Shown here: positions 59,959-64,000 of the stretch, piece after piece
Layout of the letters: every line of letters begins with the position of its first letter
Position numbering within the stretch: the stretch's first letter is position 1
NCBI GenBank assembly: GCA_910575505.1
Contig: CAJTFK010000005.1
Coordinates: 62,001-126,000, forward strand
Source of the DNA: Oscillospiraceae bacterium
Lineage (GTDB): Bacteria; Bacillota; Clostridia; Oscillospirales; Oscillospiraceae
Direction: 5' to 3'
DNA: 64,000 nt
Translations under genes and position numbers: made by a program
The notes under the pieces: generated by a model
The model's database searches: none
Seen by the model: only the letters and a program-made list of their open reading frames with translations
What the model was told of the DNA's origin: nothing

Positions 59959-60657
59959 ATGTCCAATCCCAACGCCAACGCCATCTCCGCCGCCCGTCCC
60001 CGGGTCACCGTCAAGACCATTACCTCCCTGGCCATGCTCACGGCCCTGGCCTATGTTGCCATGCTGCTGAGCAAGCTGCTGCCCCAGATTTCCGGCTTCC
60101 TCCAGATGGATGTGAAGGACACCGTGGTCTGCATCGGCGGCTTCCTCTTCGGGCCCCTGTCCGCCGCGGTCATCTCCATTGTGGTGGCTCTGGTGGAGAT
60201 GTTCACCGTCAGCGACACCGGCATCATCGGCCTTATCATGAACGTGCTGGCCACCTGCGCCTTCTGCTGCACCGCCTCCTTCGTCTACATGAAGCTGCGC
60301 AGCCGGAAGGGCGCGGTGCTGGGCCTGGCCTTGGGCACAGTGGTTCTGGTTGTAGTCATGCTGTTGTGGAATTATCTGATTACTCCTCTGTACATGACCG
60401 GCGTCTCCCGGGCCGATGTGGCCGACATGCTGCCCACGGTCTTCCTCCCCTTCAACCTGGTGAAGGGCGGGCTGAACATGGCCCTGATTCTGATTCTCTA
60501 CAAGCCGGTGGTCACCGCCCTGCGGAAGGCCCGGCTGGCCCCCGAGCGGGAAAACGCCGCCAGCGGCGACCGCTTCGACGCCGGCTTCCTGCTGTTCTCC
60601 CTGGCGCTGCTGGCTACCTTCGTGGTGCTGGTCCTGGTGCTGAGCGGGAAAATCTGA
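59959..60657 (+). CDS. ribU: Riboflavin ECF transporter substrate-binding subunit RibU
   Basis: 232 aa, six membrane helices. ITSLAMLTALAYVAMLLSKL and FLQMDVKDTVVCIGGFLFGP are the RibU signature for riboflavin capture. It works with a shared energy-coupling module (EcfA, EcfA', EcfT) encoded elsewhere. AAAGGAG lies 8 bp before the ATG. The FMN riboswitch upstream confirms the substrate. Confidence 0.95.
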   Translation: MSNPNANAISAARPRVTVKTITSLAMLTALAYVAMLLSKLLPQISGFLQMDVKDTVVCIGGFLFGPLSAAVISIVVALVEMFTVSDTGIIGLIMNVLATCAFCCTASFVYMKLRSRKGAVLGLALGTVVLVVVMLLWNYLITPLYMTGVSRADVADMLPTVFLPFNLVKGGLNMALILILYKPVVTALRKARLAPERENAASGDRFDAGFLLFSLALLATFVVLVLVLSGKI

Positions 60658-60674
60658 GGCACATCCGTTCCATG

Positions 60675-60704
60675 CGGGACGCTCCGAAGAGGGCGTCCCG
60701 TTTT
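60675..60704 (+). terminator. Terminator after ribU
   Basis: CGGGACGC / GCGTCCCG with a 10-nt loop and TTTT tail, 18 bp past the stop. Confidence 0.8.
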
Positions 60705-60835
60705 CTCGTTTTCTTTCTTGCGTTCTTGCTTTCTTGCTTTCTCGCTTTTTCTCTCTCAGGTCAGGCGTGAGCCCCGCCGAATTTTTATGAATTTCTTGAA
60801 CTTTTTGATTTTTTGAAAACGGAGGAAGCCGCATC

Positions 60836-62347
60836 ATGAACAGAGCCGCCGGAATCCTGCTCCCCATTACCAGCCTTCCGTCCCGGTACGGCGTGGGCTG
60901 CTTCTCCCAAAGCGCCTATGACTTTGTGGACTGGCTCCGGGATGCGGGGCAGAGCTATTGGCAGATTCTGCCCCTGTGCCCCACCGGCTACGGGGATTCG
61001 CCCTATCAGTCCTTCTCCACCTTCGCAGGCAATCCCTACTTCATCAGCCTGGAGGCGCTGATTGACGAGGGTGTTCTGACAAGGGCGGAGTGCGATGCCG
61101 CCGATTTCGGCGGCGACCCCGGCAGGGTGGACTATGAAAAGCTCTACCGGGCCCGGTATCCCCTGCTGCGGAAGGCCTGGGAGCGCAGTCATATGGCCGG
61201 AAATCCGGACTGTCAGGCCTTCATTGCGGAAAATCGCTGGTGGCTGGACGACTACGCCCTGTTCATGGCGCTGAAGGACCGCTTCGGCGGCGCGCCCTGG
61301 ACCCGGTGGCCGGAGGACCTCCGACTCCGCCGGGACGCCGCCCTGGACGGCTGCCGGCTGTCCTCCGAGGTGGAATTCCAGCAGTACATGCAGTTCCAGT
61401 TCTTCCGGCAGTGGCGCGCCCTGAAGGACTACGCCAACCGCCGGGGCATCCGGATCATCGGAGATATTCCCATTTATGTGGCCATGGACAGCGCCGACGC
61501 CTGGGCCCATCCGGAACTCTTCCAGCTGGACGGGGACTGTCTGCCCACCGCCGTAGCGGGCTGTCCGCCGGACGGCTTTTCCGCCGCGGGCCAGCTGTGG
61601 GGCAATCCCCTGTACCGCTGGGACTACCACCGTGAAACCGGCTACGCCTGGTGGCTCTCCCGGCTGGGGCACTGCTTCCGGCTCTACGACGTCACCCGCA
61701 TCGACCACTTCCGGGGCTTTGACGCGTACTACTCCATCCCCTATGGCAGCGCCGGCGCCATCCACGGCCATTGGGAAAAAGGGCCCGGTCCGGAGCTCTT
61801 CCGCCGGGCGGAGGAGGTTTTGGGCCGGCACGAGGTCATTGCCGAGGATCTGGGCTATGTCACGGACTCCGTGCGGCAGCTGGTGCAGGCCAGCGGCTTT
61901 CCCGGCATGAAGGTGCTGGAGTTCGCTTTTGACGCCCGGGACACCGGCTCTGCCAGCGACTACCTGCCCCACAACTACACGGAGAACGCCGCCGCCTACA
62001 CCGGGACCCACGACAACGAGACCCTGACGGGCTGGCTTTCCAGCATCACCGACGGGGAGCGGCAGGCAGTCCGGGACTACCTCTGCGATCAGAGGACGCC
62101 TCAGCAGGAGCTGTACCGCCCTCTGATTGCCCTGGTAATGCGCAGCGCCGCCCGGCTCTGCGTGGTGCCCATGCAGGATTACATGGGACTGGACAACCGG
62201 GGCCGGATGAATACCCCCTCCACCGTGGGATCTAACTGGACCTGGCGGCTCCGGGCGTCGGACCTCAGTCCGGAGCTCCGGGACTCCGTCCGCCGGACGG
62301 CCCTGCTCTATGGCCGCGCGAACCGGCAGGAGGACGGGATTTCCTGA
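60836..62347 (+). CDS. malQ: 4-alpha-glucanotransferase
   Basis: 503 aa GH77 enzyme that transfers alpha-1,4-glucan segments in maltodextrin and glycogen metabolism. Catalytic nucleophile Asp in VTRIDHFRGFDAYY, acid Glu in IAEDLGYVTDSV, transition-state Asp in TGTHDNETLTGW. N-terminal RAAGILLPITSLPSRYGVGC is diagnostic. GGAGGA lies 9 bp before the ATG. The last 65 bp of the gene plus following sequence are duplicated downstream. Confidence 0.95.
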   Translation: MNRAAGILLPITSLPSRYGVGCFSQSAYDFVDWLRDAGQSYWQILPLCPTGYGDSPYQSFSTFAGNPYFISLEALIDEGVLTRAECDAADFGGDPGRVDYEKLYRARYPLLRKAWERSHMAGNPDCQAFIAENRWWLDDYALFMALKDRFGGAPWTRWPEDLRLRRDAALDGCRLSSEVEFQQYMQFQFFRQWRALKDYANRRGIRIIGDIPIYVAMDSADAWAHPELFQLDGDCLPTAVAGCPPDGFSAAGQLWGNPLYRWDYHRETGYAWWLSRLGHCFRLYDVTRIDHFRGFDAYYSIPYGSAGAIHGHWEKGPGPELFRRAEEVLGRHEVIAEDLGYVTDSVRQLVQASGFPGMKVLEFAFDARDTGSASDYLPHNYTENAAAYTGTHDNETLTGWLSSITDGERQAVRDYLCDQRTPQQELYRPLIALVMRSAARLCVVPMQDYMGLDNRGRMNTPSTVGSNWTWRLRASDLSPELRDSVRRTALLYGRANRQEDGIS

Positions 62348-62529
62348 ATACAGCTCGCAATCACGGAATAGGAATCAACAGAGCGTAGCAGGAACTGTGC
62401 ACCCCGCATTGGGCTCCTCCAGAACTCCGTCCGCCGGACGGCCCTGCTCTATGGCCGCGCGAACCGGCAGGAGGAAGAGATTTTCTGAATACAGTCCGCA
62501 ATTGTGGAATAGAAATCGACAGAATGTAT
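62283..62529 (+). repeat. Tandem duplication of the malQ 3' end (141-bp offset)
   Basis: Positions 62283-62388 (last 21 codons, stop and about 40 bp after) recur at 62424-62529. The coding part is nearly identical (ACTCCGTCCGCCGGACGGCC ... CGGCAGGAGGA), the part after the stop is more diverged (GAATACAGCTCGCAATCACG against GAATACAGTCCGCAATTGTG). The second copy is a dead C-terminus after the stop. Confidence 0.9.
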
Positions 62530-62592
62530 TGAAAAGTGTCGGACCACCCCGGACTCCGGACCCGTCGTTGTTTGAACGAGGGGCCAAAATAA

Positions 62593-62619
62593 CCGCCCCT
62601 CCATAACATGGAGGGGCGG
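62593..62619 (-). terminator. Terminator after the degV-type gene
   Basis: 11-bp perfect stem CCGCCCCTCCA / TGGAGGGGCGG, 5-nt loop, followed on the minus strand by TTATTTTGG, 13 bp past the stop. Could also act on the plus strand after malQ. Confidence 0.85.
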
Positions 62620-62631
62620 AAGGAAACACGG

Positions 62632-63498
62632 TCAGTCCAGAACCTGAATGGCGGCGCCTAAAACGCCGTCTCCAATATAGACGCTCAGGGTGCCGTCAAT
62701 CTCACCCTCCCAAATGTGGTCATAGTCCGGCAGGGCGGCGGTGAGCTTTTCCCGGAGCACGGCCATCTCCGCCGGCGCGCCGCCGTGGGCCACCGCCAGA
62801 TTGTAGCGCCTGTGGCCGCCGCAGCGGTCCGACGTCATGGCCACCAGCTTGCCGATGACCTGATTCCGGCCCCGGACCTTGGCCACGGACTGTAGCTGTC
62901 CGTCGGGAGCGAAGCTGATGATAGGCTTGATTTGCAGAAGGGTCCCCGCCGTGGCGGTGACCTTGCCGATGCGGCCCCCCTTCAGAAGATACTCCAGGGT
63001 ATCCACGGAGAAGAAGGGGAAGGTTCCGGCAATGAGCCGGGGGGCCCGGCGCTCCGTCAGCTCCTCCCAGTCCATGCCGCTGCGGATGTCCTCCGCCAGC
63101 TGAAGCAACGTCAGGCCCTGGCCCAGGGAGCCGCTGACCGAGTCAAAGACCCGGATGGGGAATGCTTCTCCGCTCTCCTCCGCCACCAGGCGCACCAGAT
63201 TATAGGTGCCGGACAGTCCGCTGGAGAGCATGACGGCAATGACGCCGTCATAGCCCGCGGCCCGGATTTCCTCCAGCACGGCCCCCACGCTCTCCACAGA
63301 GGGCAGGGACGTCTGAGGCAGCTCCCCCGCCCTGAGGCGGCGGCAGACCTCTTCGGCGCTGATATTCACGCCGTCGGCATATTCCCCGTCGGCGCAGAGG
63401 ATGCGCAGGGGGACTGTGTAGATATGGTTTTCCGCTCTCAGGCGGGGAGACAGGTCCGCGCAGGAGTCCGTCAGCAGCGCGATGTTCCTTGGGGACAC
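62632..63498 (-). CDS. DegV family fatty-acid-binding protein
   Basis: 288 aa. NIALLTDSCADLSPRLRAEN start, SLPSVESVGAVLEEIRAAGY, VIAVMLSSGLSGTYN and YLLKGGRIGKVTATAGTLLQ are typical of DegV/FakB proteins, which hold a fatty acid and present it to the FakA kinase for phosphorylation. The GTG at 63498 has AAAAGGGG 9-10 bp upstream; an ATG at 63525 lacks one and is the alternative. Cytoplasmic. FakA is not in the window. Confidence 0.88.
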   Translation of the reverse strand: MSPRNIALLTDSCADLSPRLRAENHIYTVPLRILCADGEYADGVNISAEEVCRRLRAGELPQTSLPSVESVGAVLEEIRAAGYDGVIAVMLSSGLSGTYNLVRLVAEESGEAFPIRVFDSVSGSLGQGLTLLQLAEDIRSGMDWEELTERRAPRLIAGTFPFFSVDTLEYLLKGGRIGKVTATAGTLLQIKPIISFAPDGQLQSVAKVRGRNQVIGKLVAMTSDRCGGHRRYNLAVAHGGAPAEMAVLREKLTAALPDYDHIWEGEIDGTLSVYIGDGVLGAAIQVLD

Positions 63499-63676
63499 GT
63501 ATTCCAACCCCTTTTCATAATTCATAGACCAAACAGGCCGTCCGGGCCTGCCGCTGGGCAATACGGTCATTATCCCACAAAAAACCAAAAACCGCAAGTC
63601 TTTTTTTGCGCCGCCGCAGCCGCCGCAGCCGTGTCGGGTTTTATCCAAAAAAGACGGCGGCACGGATTTTTTCCTC

Positions 63677-63705
63677 TTGCGGGCCGGGAACTTTTTGGGT
63701 ATAAT
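63677..63705 (+). promoter_or_regulatory. Promoter of the partial lipoprotein gene
   Basis: TTGCGG, 17 bp, perfect TATAAT, about 85 bp before the GTG start at 63790. Confidence 0.7.
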
Positions 63706-63789
63706 GGGGGTCTAATATCAATACATAACACCGTGCGGCCCCGGGCCGTCCGGATGTCCGGCGCCGCCGCGCCGGGGAAAGGAGTTTCT

Positions 63790-64000
63790 GTGAAAACATT
63801 TGCCAACCTTCAACACACCGCAGCCCTGAGCCGGAGATTCCTGCCGGCGCTGCTGGCGCTTCTGCTGCTGGCGGGCTGCGCCCAGCCGCCTGCCGCCCCC
63901 GCCGCCGGGGATGAGGCCGGTCTGTCCGAAGAGGATATTTTCATTGACCGGATGGTTCTGGAGGAAATCGAGCTGGAAAATGAGGCCGTCGCCCTGGCGG
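63790..64000 (+). CDS. Lipoprotein, N-terminal part only (runs off the right edge)
   Basis: GTG start with AAAGGAG 5 bp before it. Seventy codons are visible: a signal sequence with lipobox LLLLAGC (Cys about 34), an Ala/Pro linker, then an acidic segment EDIFIDRMVLEEIELENEAV. The mature domain is beyond the window, so no function can be given. Confidence 0.8.
   Translation, partial: MKTFANLQHTAALSRRFLPALLALLLLAGCAQPPAAPAAGDEAGLSEEDIFIDRMVLEEIELENEAVALA

Overview
This window reads like a high-GC Firmicute of the gut Oscillospiraceae type (Flavonifractor / Lawsonibacter / Pseudoflavonifractor relatives). The basis is GC-rich coding sequence with strong AAGGAGG ribosome binding sites, a Gram-positive S10-spc-alpha ribosomal operon with zinc-type S14, pyruvate:ferredoxin oxidoreductase plus NfnAB (strict anaerobe), an FMN riboswitch on ribU, and debris of a Tn1549-like conjugative element. 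The genus is inferred, not shown.

Layout. 1-5.1 kb: a sugar ABC transporter operon (binding protein and two permeases, the last running off the left edge), a divergent AraC regulator and a polysaccharide deacetylase. 5.3-22.1 kb: one long minus-strand operon from rpsJ to rplQ including secY, adk, map, infA and rpoA, with a consensus promoter, a leader containing an intrinsic-terminator-like hairpin, and two unusually long internal spacers. 22.4-26.6 kb: a graveyard of a conjugative element (primase-like fragment, truncated C5 methylase, XF1762 and SpoVG genes, a VirB6-like gene with an in-frame stop), cut up by two IS630-family elements, one internally deleted.

26.7-32.5 kb: divergent operons for amino-acid derivative catabolism: D-aminoacylase plus D-cysteine-desulfhydrase-like enzyme on one side, NhaC-family transporter plus M20 amidohydrolase on the other. 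32.6-40 kb: hybrid histidine kinase, a FIST-domain plus soluble chemotaxis-transducer pair, HAD phosphatase, hpf and a candidate small RNA. 40-47.8 kb: a MalY/PatB C-S lyase, NhaC transporter, RidA operon next to two paralogous sigma-54 activators. Near-perfect sigma-54 (-24/-12) promoters lie in front of both NhaC operons, which links the 26.7-32.5 and 40-47.8 kb regions into one proposed regulon. That regulon is the most interesting system here.

48-64 kb: PFOR, a DAACS symporter, dapF, a Crp/Fnr regulator, nfnAB with a two-repeat lipoprotein, a small HTH locus, FMN riboswitch-ribU, malQ with a duplicated 3' end, degV and the start of a lipoprotein gene. Three copies (two full, one partial) of a roughly 165-bp MITE-like repeat with 16-bp inverted ends occur at 35.3 and 55.1-55.5 kb.
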